Shown here: one piece after another, positions 46,433-57,648 of the stretch | Layout of the letters: the number at the start of each line of letters is the position of its first letter | Position numbering within the stretch: position 1 is the first letter of the stretch | From: Antilocapra americana | Taxonomy: Eukaryota; Chordata; Mammalia; Artiodactyla; Antilocapridae | Reading direction: 5' to 3' | Assembly: GCA_007570785.1 (NCBI GenBank) | Contig: ML660211.1 | Location: 5,416,883-5,480,882 of the forward strand | Length of the DNA stretch: 64,000 bases | Position numbers and translations under genes: made by a program | The notes under the pieces: generated by a model | What the model saw: the letters and a program-made list of their open reading frames with translations, nothing else | What the model was told of the DNA's origin: nothing | Databases searched by the model: none

Positions 46433-46750
46433 AGCTTCCCGGGTGGCTCAGGGGTAAAGAATCAGCTTGCCAATACAGGAGACGTGGGTTTTATCTCTGA
46501 TTCAGGAAGATCCCACATGCTATGAAGCAAATAAGCTCACGTGCCACAACTATTGAGCCAAGGTTCTAGAGCCTGGGAGCTACTACTAATGAGTCCATGC
46601 ACTACAATTACTGAAGACCATGTGCCCTAGTCTGTGCTCCACAACAAGAGAAGCCACCACAATGAGAAGCCTGCTCACTGCACCTAGAGAAAAACCAGAG
46701 CAGCAAAAAAGACCTAGCACAGCCAAAAATAAAATAAATAAATAATAATA
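46433..46750 (+). mobile_element. Long CHR-like tRNA-derived SINE (sense)
   Basis: A tRNA-like head (GAGCTTCCCGGGTGGCTCAG) is followed not by the Bov-A tail but by a different body: GATCCCACATGCTATGAAGC, CCACAACTATTGAGCC, TCTGTGCTCCACAACAAGAG, AGCCTGCTCACTGCACC, and an A-rich end. The same family lies in the other orientation at 55208-55513. Confidence 0.82.
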
Positions 46751-46925
46751 TTAAAAATTCAAAAAGTAAACACATTGTAATTGTATATCATCAAATGTTC
46801 AGTTACATTTTTCCCCATAGGTTTTTCTCTGCTGTTTACTTGGCTATCCTATCAATATGATACACTTAAGTTATAGCTCTAGAGTAAGACTTCTGACCTC
46901 ATATGTATCGTGGGTGCAACCTTAG

Positions 46926-47112
46926 AACAGTGTCTTCCAGAATGAGGTGTCCAGTTCAGCAGCATCTGCATCACTTTGGAGCTTATAAAAAATTGGAATT
47001 TTCAAACCTTTCTCTACCTACTGAATCAGAAACTCTGGCGATGAGACCCAGCAATTTATATTTTCAAGCATCTTTCCTGGTGACTTTAATGCATGTTCAG
47101 GTTTTAGAAGGA
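46926..47112 (-). mobile_element. hAT-Charlie MITE (MER3-like)
   Basis: GTCCAGTTCAGCAGCATCTG, CTACCTACTGAATCAGAAAC, TGAGACCCAGCAATTTATA and GACTTTAATGCATGTTCAGG are in the order of this nonautonomous hAT family. Degenerate ends limit the boundary call. Confidence 0.7.
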
Positions 47113-48079
47113 TTTTATTAGAATTCTACAAGCATGTAATCAGGAAAAGCTGAGTGAGAATCTCTAAGCATCATAGATTTTATGGCTTTAACAGGTGAGA
47201 AAATTTACAAAGAAAAACATTTCCAGCAAGGGTGAAAAGTTTCTGTGAAGAGAAAATTTAAAATCTCTAAAGATTTAAAGACACACAAATTCAATTAAAT
47301 GATATAGTACACAGAGTCAGCAGAAGAGAAAGAATAATACATATATGACAAAAGCATTAATATTTTTGATCAAGGCATCTGTGCAAATATGGAACTTTGT
47401 GTACATGTAATATTTATGAGCTTTGGGATGTCTTAAATTGGATTTTCTTGAAAACAAAGACTGAGACAAAATCTTAGGGAATAACACCGTCATGTGGAAA
47501 CAGAAATAAGTGAAAAGAGAAGTAAGACAGGGAAAGAGAAATGACAAAGAAATGCTGATTGGTCAAACTTGCCATCTGAAGTTATATGAAACTATTGTCT
47601 ACCACCAGCCCATTGGCAGTTTGAAAGGGAGAAGAATTTGCCCTCAGACTTTTGCCAATTACTTTGTTTAGCCCTGCTTTCAGTAATAGCTACTTGAAAC
47701 ACCACTGGATCTGTTGCATCACATGAAACAAGAGGCAGAACAGCCTCATAGTGACCTCAATTTCTTGCCAAGGTAGTATGAACTAAGCCCAACAGGAAGC
47801 TAGAAAACCAGGGAGATCAGTTAACATAGTTCATAAAGCATCCCCAACCCTACTCATAAAATAGTCAAAGTGAAAGATGGTGGAGAGTGTATTTGGAGGA
47901 ACAAAGGAAGAATATCCAGTAGATTCTGAAAACTCTGATAGTTTTCCATATGTGTTTCAGTACTATTGCATATGTTCAGGATCTGTCATAGAACCAATCC
48001 AACAAAAGTCTTACCTTAATAGAATTTCCCCAGTAGATTTTTTTTTAATTTTATTTTTTTGAAGTGGATGACTCTTTGG
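47113..48079. other. No recognised feature
   Basis: About 1 kb with no supported gene. The stretch at 47560-47830 is more complex and may be an old LTR, unidentified. Confidence 0.35.
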
Positions 48080-48240
48080 TGATCTTGGGCAAATCAAGTT
48101 ATCTGTTTAGACCTCTGTTGCTTTATATGTAAAATGGAGACAGCAATATCTGCTACTTCAAAGAGTGTTGTAGTAATAAAACAAGATTAAGCTCTTAGCC
48201 AGTATCTGATAAAAAGTATACATTTAGTACATGTTAGGTG
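48080..48240 (+). mobile_element. MIR SINE (sense)
   Basis: GATCTTGGGCAAATCAAGTT, ATATGTAAAATGGAGACAGC, GTTGTAGTAATAAAACAAG and a TTTAGTACATGTTAGGTG end give the sense MIR order. Confidence 0.82.
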
Positions 48241-48850
48241 TTAAAATTGCTAATAATTTAAGATGAATATGTTTAAGGTATAGAGGGGGGAAAAAAGTGG
48301 ATTCATTTGCTGACAATGTAATATCAAGATATTGAAATGTCTTGCTAAGGATCTATGACTTTTTGATGTATGCTATCAGTACTTAGTAAATATCCAAGCA
48401 GTGTTTAAACTTAATTTATATCACCAATTAGAAGTTTGCACAAAGACTTATTTAGCAATTAATTCAATTTGGGAAATTATTCAGAACAAGGAAAAATTTT
48501 AACTTGTCACAGTGGTAATTTCAACATGATGAAATCAGCATTGTGTCAGTGTAAACCTTAAGGTACTAGAATATGAAGGTATGAGACTTCAGGTTGATGC
48601 AGTAAGTTAGAAATACCTGCAAAACAAAGAGTTTTCAACAGGAGATAAACATTTTCAGGTTCTACCAATTTGAAACCTGTTCTCATCTCACCATAATTCA
48701 GACCAGAAAATAAATTCACACCCACTTTCACAGCACATCTCGGAGCATGAAGTATAATTAAAGATGTCCTAAAGGGAAGTTCACACAGAGAAAAGCTATT
48801 CTTACATAAATACAAAAAGCAACCATTCTGCAAAATACAGGGTGAACATC
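48241..48850. other. No recognised feature
   Basis: A+T-rich and unassigned. A 91-codon antisense ORF at 48558-48833 has no known domain. Confidence 0.4.
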
Positions 48851-48860
48851 TCAGCTTCTA

Positions 48861-49076
48861 GGGGCTTCCCAGGTTGCTCAGTGGTACAGAATCTGCTTGT
48901 CAATGCAGGAGACACAGGACATGCAAGTTTGATCCCTGGGTCAAGAAGATCTCCTGGAGGAGGAAATGGCAACCCACTTCAGTATTCTTGCCTGAGAAAT
49001 CAAACAGAGGAGCCTGATGGTCTGTAGTCAAGTAGTCACAAAATGTGAGGCATGACATAATGATTAAGTATGGATT
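48861..49076 (+). mobile_element. Bov-tA SINE (sense) with short TSD
   Basis: GGGGCTTCCCAGGTTGCTCA to a diverged 3' end. TCAGCTTCTA at 48851-48860 and TCAGCTTTAT at 49077-49086 share seven leading bases and look like a decayed TSD. Confidence 0.88.
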
Positions 49077-49086
49077 TCAGCTTTAT

Positions 49087-49517
49087 GTGAGTTAGTGCAA
49101 GGGTTACTTGAAATTAGAATATTGAACACTTCTGAAATGCTGCAAATGAAGACTCTGCCTTGAAAGTGTAAATTTTGAGACCTTTCAAAAGAAGAGACTG
49201 ATTATTTTCTGTAATTGATGTAATATGAATCGACTATTACAAAAATGAAGACAGTTAAAGAAGATAGTCGGATAAAATTGAACCAAGAGAATGAAAAGAA
49301 AACTGCAAGAATAATTTTGCTATCTTCTTACAGGTTTCACCAACATATTAGTGAAGAAATGCTGGTAATAAAAGCTTATGTGAGAATAGAGCAAGTATCC
49401 ACTTCTTATACTTGCCTGAGGTCCTTGCGTTACCTTGGGATATGTAATGTCCATGGTACATGGGTGCAGTTCAGGAGAGTCTAATATTGATTAAAATCTA
49501 TTGATGTAAGACTTAGT
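49087..49517. other. No recognised feature
   Basis: Unassigned. A 79-codon ORF at 49245-49484 shows no domain. Confidence 0.4.
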
Positions 49518-49745
49518 ACTTCCCAGATGGCTCAAGTGGTTAAGAATCCCCCTGCCAATGCATGAGACGCAAGAGACAGAGATGAGATGCTAAGCTAGTT
49601 CGATCCCTGGGTTGGGAAGATACCAAGGAAGAGGAAATGGCAACCCACTCCAGTATTCTTTCCTGGAAAATCACATGAATAGAGGAGTCTGGTGGGCTAC
49701 AGTCCAAGGGGTCACAGGAGTTGGACATGACTGAGTGTGCACATG
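49518..49745 (+). mobile_element. Bov-tA SINE (sense) with a small insertion in the head
   Basis: ACTTCCCAGATGGCTCAAGT to GTTGGACATGACTGAGTG. Between the A- and B-box regions it carries extra bases (GCAAGAGACAGAGATGAGAT) relative to other copies, and the B box GTTCGATCCC is intact. Confidence 0.88.
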
Positions 49746-50364
49746 ATGTATAATACTGTAAGGAAAATTAAAAATATCTTCCTTTAGATACTCAAAGCAG
49801 TCTTTGGCCTCTTCAAACTATCAAGAACTGTTACATAATCATTAACTGTAGCTGTAAGTATAGGTTTCAAAGGTAGTATAAAATCCAAAGTTCAAATAAA
49901 TATATAATTTTTCATGAACTTAAAATCATAAGAAATTTTGATGGCAAAAAATATAAATCTAGCTTGTTAAAAAATACAGTAAGTAAATAAAGCTTCTAAA
50001 GTTGTCTATAATATCTCAAAAAAGATTCAATAAATTATAAGACTTATGGAAACACGATATATGTCAATGATGTGATCTGTTCATACTGATAACAAATGAG
50101 TGAATTGTGTCTGAAGAGTTATATTGAGACAAAGGGGGAAAATCCTGGAAAATCCATGTCCAAGGCAAGGTCCTGCAATAAAAATTAAACATATTTTGAA
50201 TGATGAATAGAGTCATCGAATGAGTCAGCAGTTAGATTTGTTTGACCATTACAAGCAACAGGACAAAAATATCTGTATTTCAGAAAAATGTTAGCATGAT
50301 AACATATTTATTTTTATGCTGTTACTATAGAGTCTATGAAGAAAATGTTGCAGAAGAATAGCCT
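49746..50364. other. No recognised feature
   Basis: A+T-rich and unassigned, upstream of the CDC42BPB-like fragment. Confidence 0.45.
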
Positions 50365-50619
50365 GCCCTCCTCTCCTCAGTCCCTGATGGACTGGCCATG
50401 GCAGGCCAGCACATTGGAAATGGGCTGCACGACACCATGTCAGCCAAGGTGTGATTCAAGAAGCTGGAGCAGCTGCTCCTGAATGGGCCCTGCTGCAATG
50501 AGAGTGCCCTGAGCATAGAGACACTGCTTGACATGCTCATCTGCCTGTACACTGAGTGCAGCCACTCAGCCCTGTGCATCAACAAGTATGTGGCTGAGGT
50601 TCTCAATGGGATGGTGAAG
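50365..50619 (+). pseudogene. CDC42BPB: CDC42BPB (MRCK beta) first-coding-exon fragment
   Basis: CDC42BPB encodes MRCK beta, a Cdc42-binding kinase acting on the actin-myosin cytoskeleton. From ATG 50437 the frame reads MSAKV, then TGA (50452-50454) where the protein has Arg. It continues without indels through [31 protein letters not shown] and KYVAE, ending near 50610. This corresponds to about the first 56 residues of the kinase, before the catalytic domain. The likely 5' UTR lies at 50365-50436, and its left limit is uncertain. CDC42BPA fits less well, since it lacks the MSAK start and the TECSHSAL segment. The homology stops about where I recall the first coding exon ending, and the BovB 5' end follows at once. 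Two arginine codons have become Cys-Ile (about residues 47-48). Non-functional as a protein. It could be a single chimera or part of a BovB subfamily. Confidence 0.85.
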
Positions 50620-53600
50620 TAGAAGGATCTGAGCTCATTTCTCCTGAGAGGACTTCAAAATTACAACTCTCTTCTGAACAAACATGGATGGGAGAATATT
50701 GGATACCACCAAAAAAAAAAAAAAAAAGATACCTCACAACAAGAGCAAAGGGGAAGTCCTAACAAGAAGGTATGAGAGGCAAAATCATGTTTAGAAACAA
50801 ACCCCATACCTGCCAGAGACGCTTGGAGGGCTCAAACAAAACCTTGTGCACACCAGGACTCATGAAGGCCAGTGGGATTTGATTACAGAACAGCTGCAGG
50901 GCCAGGGAAACAGACTCCTGGAGGGCACAAACAAAGCCTTGTGTGCACTAGGAGCCAGGAGAAAGGAGCAGTGTCCCTACAAGACACTGAGCCAGACTTG
51001 CCCTGAGTGTCTTGGAGTATCAGGCCAACAGTTTTGGTGTAGGCCAACAGTATTGGCCTCAGGCCAAACAGGAAGGGAACACAGCCCCAGCCATCAACAG
51101 AAAATTGGATTAAAGATTTATTGAGCACTGCCCCACTCATCAGAACAAGACCTAGTTTCCCCCACAATCAGTCTCTCCCATCAGGAAGCTTCCATAAGCT
51201 TCTTATCTTTATTCATCAGAGGATAGACAGAATGAAAACAACAATCACAGAAAACTAATCAAACTGATCACATGAACCATAGCCTTGTCTAACTCAATGA
51301 AACAATGAGCCATGCCATTTAGGTCCACCCAAGATGGATGGGTCATGGTGGAGATTTCTGACAAAGCACAATCCACTGGAGAAGGGAATGGCAAACAACT
51401 TCAGTATTCTTGCCTGAAACTCCATGAAAAGACAAAAAGATATGACACTGAAAATTGAACTCCCAAGGTTGTTAGGTGCCCAAAATGCTACTGGAGAAGA
51501 GTGGAGAAGTGACTCCATAAAGAATAAAGAGACAGAGCCAAAGTGAAAAAAAAAAATTCCCAATTGAGGATATGCCTGGTGATGGAAGTAAAGCTTGATG
51601 CTGCAAAGAACAATATTGCATAGGAATCTAGAATGTTAGATCCATGAATCAAGGTACATTGGAAGTGGTCAAACAGGATAAGACAAGAGTGAACATTTTA
51701 GGAATCAGTGAGCTAAAATGGACTTGAATGGGGGAATGCAATTCAGATGACCATTATATCTACTCCTGGGCAACAAGGAGATCTAATCAGTCCATCCTAA
51801 AGGAAATCAATTCTGAATATTCACTGGCAGGACTGATGCTGAAGTTGAAACTCCAATACTTTGGCCACTTAATGTGAAGAACTGACTCATTGGAAAAGAC
51901 CCTGATGCTGGGAAAGATTAAAGGCAGGAGGAGAAGGGGCATCAGAGGATGAAATGGTTGAATGGCATCAAGACTCAATTGACATGAGTTTGAGTAAACT
52001 CTGGAACTTGGTGATGAACAGGGAGGCCTGGCATGCTGCAGTCCATGGGGTTGTGAAGAGTCGGACATGACTGAGTAACTGAATTGAACTAAACTGTGGG
52101 CAAGAATCTCTTGGAAGAAATGGAGTAGCCCTCAGAGGCAACGAAAGAGTTCAAAACACAGTACTTAAGTGCAATCTCAAAAGTGACAGAATGATCTGCA
52201 CTCATTTCCAAGGCAAACCATTCAATATTACAGTGATCTGAGACTATGTCCCAACCACCAATACTGTAGAAACTGAAGTTGAATGGTTCTTTGATGACTT
52301 ACAAGACCTTCTACTACTAACAGCAAAAAAAAAAAAAAAAAGATGTCATTTTCATTATAGGGAACTGGAATTCAAGAGTGGGAAGTCAAGAGATACCTAG
52401 AGTAACAGACAAGTTTGGCCTTGCAGTACAAAATGAAGCATGGCAAAGGTTTATAGAATTTTGCCAAGAGAATGCACTGGTTGTAGCAAACACCATCTTC
52501 CAACACAAAGAGACAACTCTACACATGGACATCACCAGATGGTCAATAACAAAATAAGGCTGATTATATTCTTTGGAGCCAAAGATGGAGAAACTCTATA
52601 CAGTCAGCAAAAAACAAGACTGGGAGCTGAGCTGACTGTGGCTCAGATCATGAACTCCTTATTGCCAAATTCAGACTTAAATTGAAGAATATAGGAAAAA
52701 CCACTAGACAACTCAGGTATGACCTAAATCAAATCCCTTACAATTATACACTGAAACTGACAAATAGATTCAAGGGGTTAGATCTGCTAGATTAAAGGCC
52801 TGAATAACTATGGACAGAGATTCATGACACTGTACAGGAGGCAGTGATCAAGTACATCCCCAAGTAAAAGAAAAGCAAGAAGGCAAAATGGTTGTCTGAG
52901 GAGGCCTTACAAACAGCTGAGAAAAGAAGAGACACTAAAGGCAAAGGAGAAAAGGAAAGATATACCTATATGAATGCAGAATTCCAAAGAATAGCTAGGA
53001 GAGATAAGAAAGCCTTCCTCATTGATCAATGCATAGAAATAGAGGAAAAGAATAGAATGGGAAAGACTAGGGATCTCTTCAAGAAAATTAGAGATACCAA
53101 GGGACCATTTCATGCAAAAATGGGCACAATAAAGGACAGAAATGGTATGGACCTAACAGAAGCAGAAGATATTAAGAAGAGGCAGCAAGAATAAACAGAA
53201 GAAATATTAAAAAAAAGATCCTAATGACCCAGATCACTTACCTAGAGCTAGATATCCTGGAATGTGAAGTCAGGTGGGTCTTAGGAAGCATCACTACGAA
53301 CAAAGCTAGTGGAGATGATGGGATTCCAGCTGAGTTATTTCAAGTAATAAAAGATGATGCTGTGAAAGTGCTGCATTCAATATGCCAGCAAATTTGGAAA
53401 ACTCAGCAGAGCCCACAGGACTGGAAAAGGTCAGTTTTCTTTCCAGTTCCAAAGAAAAGCAATGCCAAAGAATGTTTAAACTACTGAAAAATTGCATTCG
53501 TCTCATACGCTAGTAAATTTAATGCTCAAAATTATCCAAGCCAGGCTTCAACAATATGTGAACCAATAACTTCTAGCTGTTCAAGCTGGATTTAGAAAAG

Positions 53601-54737
53601 GTAGAGGAACCAGTGATCAAATTGCCAACATCGTTGGATCATAGAAAAAAACATATGAGTTCCAAAAAAATATCTAATTCTGCTTTATTGACTACACCAA
53701 GGCCTTTGACTTTATGGATCAGAAAAAAACTGTGGAAAATTGTGAAAGAGATGGGAATACTAGACCACCTTACCTGCCGCCTGAGTAATCTGTATGCAGG
53801 CCAACAGTAAGAACTGGACATGGAACAATGGACTGATCCCAAACTGGGAAAGGACTACTTCAAGGCTGTATACTGTCATCCTGCTTATTTAACTTGTATG
53901 CAGAATACATCATGCTAAATGCCAGGCTTGATGAAGCACAAGCTGGAATCAAGATTGCTGAGAGAAATATCAATAACCTCAGACATGCAGATGATATCAC
54001 CCTTGTGGCAGAAAGTGCAGAGGAACTGAAGAGCCTGTTAATGAAAGTGAAAGAGGATGATTAAAAAGCTGGCTTAAAACTCGACATTCAATAAACTAAG
54101 GTGATGGCATCCAGTTCCATCTCTTCACGGCAAATAGATGTGGAAACAATGGATACAGTGACAGACTTAATTTTCTTGAGCTCCAAAATCACTACAGATG
54201 GTGACTGCCAGCCATAAAATAAAAAGATGCTTGCTACTTGAAGGAAAATTTATGATCAACCTCAACAGAATATTAAAAAGCAGATGAAGGTCCATCTAGT
54301 CAAAGCTATGGTTTTTCTAATAGTCATGTATGGAAGTAAGAGTTGGACCATAAAGAAAGCTAAGTGCCAAAGAATTGATGCTTTTGAACTGTGGTATTGG
54401 AAAAAACTCTGAGAGTCCTTTGGACTGCAAGGAGACCAAACTATTCAATTCTGAAGAAAATAAGTCCTGATTATTCATTGGATGGATTGATGCTGAAACT
54501 GAATCTCCAATACTCTGGCCACCTGATGCGAAGAGCTGACTCATTAGAAAAGACCCTGATGATGAGAAAGATTGAAGGCAGGAGGAGGTGAGATGGTTGG
54601 ATGGCATCACCAACTCGATGGGCATGAGATTGAGTAAGCTCCAGGAGTTGGTGATGGACAGGGAAGCTTGATGTGCTGCAGTCCATGGGGTTGCAAAGAG
54701 TTGGACATGACAGATCAACTGAACTGAACTTGAGAAC
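50620..54737 (+). mobile_element. Near-complete BovB LINE with 5' UTR, carrying a nested BovB
   Basis: The 5' region starts AGAAGGATCTGAGCTCATTT, passes ACAAACATGGATGGGAGAA and an A-run (50709-50727), and continues through the leader repeats (CTCAAACAAAACCTTGTG near 50832 and ACAAACAAAGCCTTGTGTG near 50927). The leader is shorter than I recall for the family. Endonuclease-region blocks follow (AATATTGCATAGGAATCTAG near 51608, GGAACTGGAATTCAAGAGTG near 52361, ACATGGACATCACCAGATGG near 52521). RT blocks come next: a 100-codon frame 52892-53194, ASGDDGIPAELFQVIKDDA near 53300-53360, AGFRKGRGTSDQIAN near 53586, and HADD instead of YADD at about 53984-53995. The C terminus is broken repeatedly. 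The tail ends CAACTGAACTGAACTTG. Many stops and frameshifts make it inactive. A 320 bp BovB fragment is nested at 51774-52093. No outer TSD was found. Confidence 0.93.
51774..52093 (+). mobile_element. BovB 3' end nested inside the larger BovB
   Basis: Starts CAAGGAGATCTAATCAGTCC and ends GAATTGAACTAAA. The host BovB reads CTACTCCTGGGCAA before it and CTGTGGGCAAGAATC after it, so CCTGGGCAA (51765-51773) and CTGTGGGCAA (52094-52103) are the decayed TSD of the host sequence. Confidence 0.92.
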
Positions 54738-55195
54738 CTCAAAGAAAGAAAACAGCAGATGTATCCTCTGGCATTGATAGTATTAGGTATATAGAGTTTA
54801 TCTGGAAAGATTAAACCAACTTGTTTTTCTCGTAATATAAACACAGTTATATAATTACTAGTGTGTACAAAAAGTATAGTGAATATGCATATCATTATTT
54901 TGTCTCATCAATTTGGCATGTAACTGAAATATAAATACAATTCAATTAGGAAAATAAATGATTTATTAGTACACATTTTCCCTGGAAGGAGGATGATAGC
55001 TGCCTCAAAGGAAACATGGAATCCAGGCTTAAACAGCCAGAAAATTTTCCCTATGCTTTTGTTTTTGTGATACTTTGAAAAGACCCCATACTTTTTATTC
55101 CTCTTTTTGGTTGAAGTACTGAATCAATTGTGAGTAAATGGTCAGCATTATTACAAATTATGCCAGATTGAAAGATATGGCTTAGATATCTCAGC
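54738..55195. other. No recognised feature
   Basis: A+T-rich and unassigned. Confidence 0.45.
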
Positions 55196-55207
55196 CATGC
55201 TAACTTT

Positions 55208-55513
55208 TTTTAATTAGTTAATTTATTTGTGGCTATATTGAGTCTTCATTACTGTGTGAGTATTTCCCTAGTTGCAGCAAGTTGAGTCTACTCTCTAATT
55301 GCAATGAATGGGCTTCTCTTGTTGTGGAGCACAGGCTCTAGGGCACTTGGGCTTCAGTAGTCGTAGTTCCTAGGCTCTAGAGCACAGGCTCACTAGTTGT
55401 GGTGCATTGGCTTATTTGCTCCAAGGCATGTGAAAATTTTCCAGATTAAGGAATGAACTTCTGTCTCCTGCATTAGCAGGCAAAGTCTTTACCACTGAGC
55501 CACTAGGGAAGCC
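55208..55513 (-). mobile_element. Long CHR-like tRNA-derived SINE (antisense) with TSD
   Basis: Antisense copy of the family at 46433-46750: GTGGCTATATTGAGTCTTCA, CTTGTTGTGGAGCACAGGCT, TTGCTCCAAGGCATGTG, and GAGCCACTAGGGAAGCCCC. CATGCTAAC near 55196-55204 and CATGTTGAC at 55514-55522 look like a decayed TSD. Confidence 0.85.
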
Positions 55514-55522
55514 CCATGTTGA

Positions 55523-55814
55523 CTTTCAAAGTGAAACACTGATTTAGACAGACTTACGCAGAAGTCACTGCAATGATGGTAAATTATTTCCTTTGTGGAG
55601 AAGATCATAGCCTTTGCAAGCCACTTCATTCCCAAAAGAAGTGGCAGAGCTGTATTGAATATGTCCAAAGTTTTCTCTAAATATATAAGTAGATAAACCA
55701 CTTCATTTGCTTGTGTAAGAGGACAGAAAGGCCACTGAGTTACTTTAGCTGAATTTTTTTCCAAATGACAAGAAACATGACTTGGGGAGAATTGGTTCTC
55801 ACACATTCTACTTC
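55523..55814. other. No recognised feature
   Basis: Unassigned. A 105-codon antisense ORF extends from the SINE into this stretch, without a known domain. Confidence 0.35.
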
Positions 55815-55817
55815 TGT

Positions 55818-56326
55818 TTCAGTTCAGTTCAGTCTCTCAGTTGTGTCTGACTCTTTGTGATCCCATGAACTGCAGCACACCAGGCCTTCCTGTCCATCAC
55901 CAGCTCCCCGAGTCCACCCACACCAATGTCCATTGAGTCAGTGATGCCATCCAACCATCTCATCCTCTGTCGTCCCCTTCTCCTCCTGCCATCAATCTTT
56001 CCCAGCATCAGGGTCTTTTCAAATGAGTCAACTCTTCTCATCAGGTGGCCAAAGTATTGTGGTTTCAGCTTCAACATCAGACCTGCCAGTGAGCACCGAG
56101 GACTGATCTCCTTTAGGATGGAATGATTGGATCTCCTTGCAATCCAAGGGACTCTCAAGAGTCTTCTCCAACACCACAGTTCAAAAGCATCAATTCTTCG
56201 TTGCTCAGTTTTCTTTAAGGTCCAACTCTCACATCCATACATGACAATTGGAAAACAATAGCCTTGACTAGATGGACCTTTTTTGGCAAAGTAATGTCTC
56301 TGTTTTTTAATATACTGTCTAGGTTT
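55818..56326 (-). mobile_element. BovB 3' end (antisense), well preserved
   Basis: Starts TTCAGTTCAGTTCAGTCTCT. A 137-codon minus-strand frame (55829-56242) is the intact C-terminal part of the BovB protein: [59 protein letters not shown] and [16 protein letters not shown]. It is 5'-truncated upstream of the RT active site, so inactive. It is the least damaged BovB coding piece in the window. Confidence 0.94.
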
Positions 56327-57011
56327 ACATCTGTTTATACCTAAACGTCATTCTCATTCTCTCTCTCAGTGCTGATCACTTTGTCAAGGAGGAAGCGTGA
56401 TGATTGCTGGAGCCTTACTCACAATCTCAAAACCCAGTGGCAGAAAACAAACAAAATAAATAAATAAATAAAATGCAAATTAAAAAAAAATATACCTCTT
56501 CCAGTTCCAAATTGAATATTTCTATTGAAATAGTTTGATTGGCTTAACTTGGGTCATATGCTTATCTCTTGGAAAGTCACTGGACCCAGCTAAAGAAGAC
56601 AATTATTGGCTTGAACTGGACTTCATGTTCACCCCTGAGAACAGGGAAACAATTATAAAAAGAGAGAGAGGAAGTAGCAGGGCTGAGTTCACATTGTAAT
56701 GGTTTTTAAAACTTTCTAAAAACGTGTCTTTAGTTTACCTTTCATCCATTAGCAAATATTTATTGAATGCCTAGAGTGTTATAAGTGCAATGCCATCTAA
56801 CATTTATTTGCACTTCATCCTGACACTAGATGCCAAAATGATCTGAAGCTCAGTCTTTTCTAATAGACCTGCCCTGCTCTACATCTGTAGTCATTCAGCA
56901 CCTTCTGCCTGTGAGCGCATTTCAGGGTATTTACAAAATTGAAATAAATTGAATCAAGCTAACATTGACCTTTAAATTCCTATCCATCTCAGATTCTATA
57001 ATTCTTCAAAT
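56327..57011. other. No recognised feature except (AAAT)n
   Basis: Unassigned, with an (AAAT)n tract at about 56453-56475. No ORF of interest. Confidence 0.4.
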
Positions 57012-57646
57012 GTAAAAAACAAGTCATGCATAGAAAGACAAATATTACACAAATATAATACATGGCTTATATGTGGAATCTAGAAAACAATATAAATGAA
57101 TCTATATACAAAGCAAAAACAGACTCACAGATGTTAGAAACAAACTGCTGCTGCTGCTAAGTTGCTTCAGTCGGGTCCGACTCTGCGACCCCATAGACGG
57201 CAGCCCACCAGGCTCCCCCGTCCCTGGGATTCTCCAGGCAAGAACACTGGAGTGGGTTGCCATTTCCTTCTCCAATGCAGGAAAGTAAAGAGTGAAAGTG
57301 AAGTCGCTCAGTCGTGTCCAGCTTGTAGTGAGCCCATTGACTGCAGCCTATCAGGCTCCTCTGTCTATAGGATTTTCCAGGCAAGAGTATTGGAGTGAGG
57401 TGCCATCGCCTTCTCTGTAGAAACAAACTAATAGTTACCAAATGGGAAAAGCATGCGGGGAGGATCAACTAGGAGTATGGGATTAACAGATACAAACAAC
57501 TATGCATTAAATAGATAAGCATTAGGATTTACTGTAAAGTACAGGGAACTACATTCAATATCTTATAATAACTATAATAGAAAACAATCTGAAAAAATAA
57601 ATGTATAAAACTTAATCACTTTGCTGTACACCCAAAACTAACAGAG
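57012..57646 (+). mobile_element. Older L1 3' UTR, interrupted by BOV-A2
   Basis: ATGTGGAATCTAGAAAACAA near 57072, CAGACTCACAGATGTTAGAA near 57120, then after the SINE CAAACTAATAGTTACCAAA, AAAGTACAGGGAACTACATT near 57536 and CACTTTGCTGTACACCCAAA near 57618 are L1 landmarks in sense order. The element is also cut at its 3' end by the TA-flanked DNA transposon. Confidence 0.82.
57146..57418 (-). mobile_element. BOV-A2 SINE (antisense) with TSD
   Basis: A (CTG)n start, first unit CAGTCGGGTCCGACTCTGCG, linker GAAAGTAAAGAGTGAAAGTG, second unit to CCATCGCCTTCTCTGT. AGAAACAAAC at 57136-57145 and 57419-57428 is the TSD from the host L1. Confidence 0.93.
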
Positions 57647-57648
57647 TA

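Noticed and set aside
50334..50606. 90-codon minus-strand ORF
   Set aside because: Antisense to the CDC42BPB-like fragment, whose plus-strand frame explains the sequence.
54317..54895. 192-codon minus-strand ORF
   Set aside because: Runs antisense across the BovB 3' end into flanking DNA. No domain.
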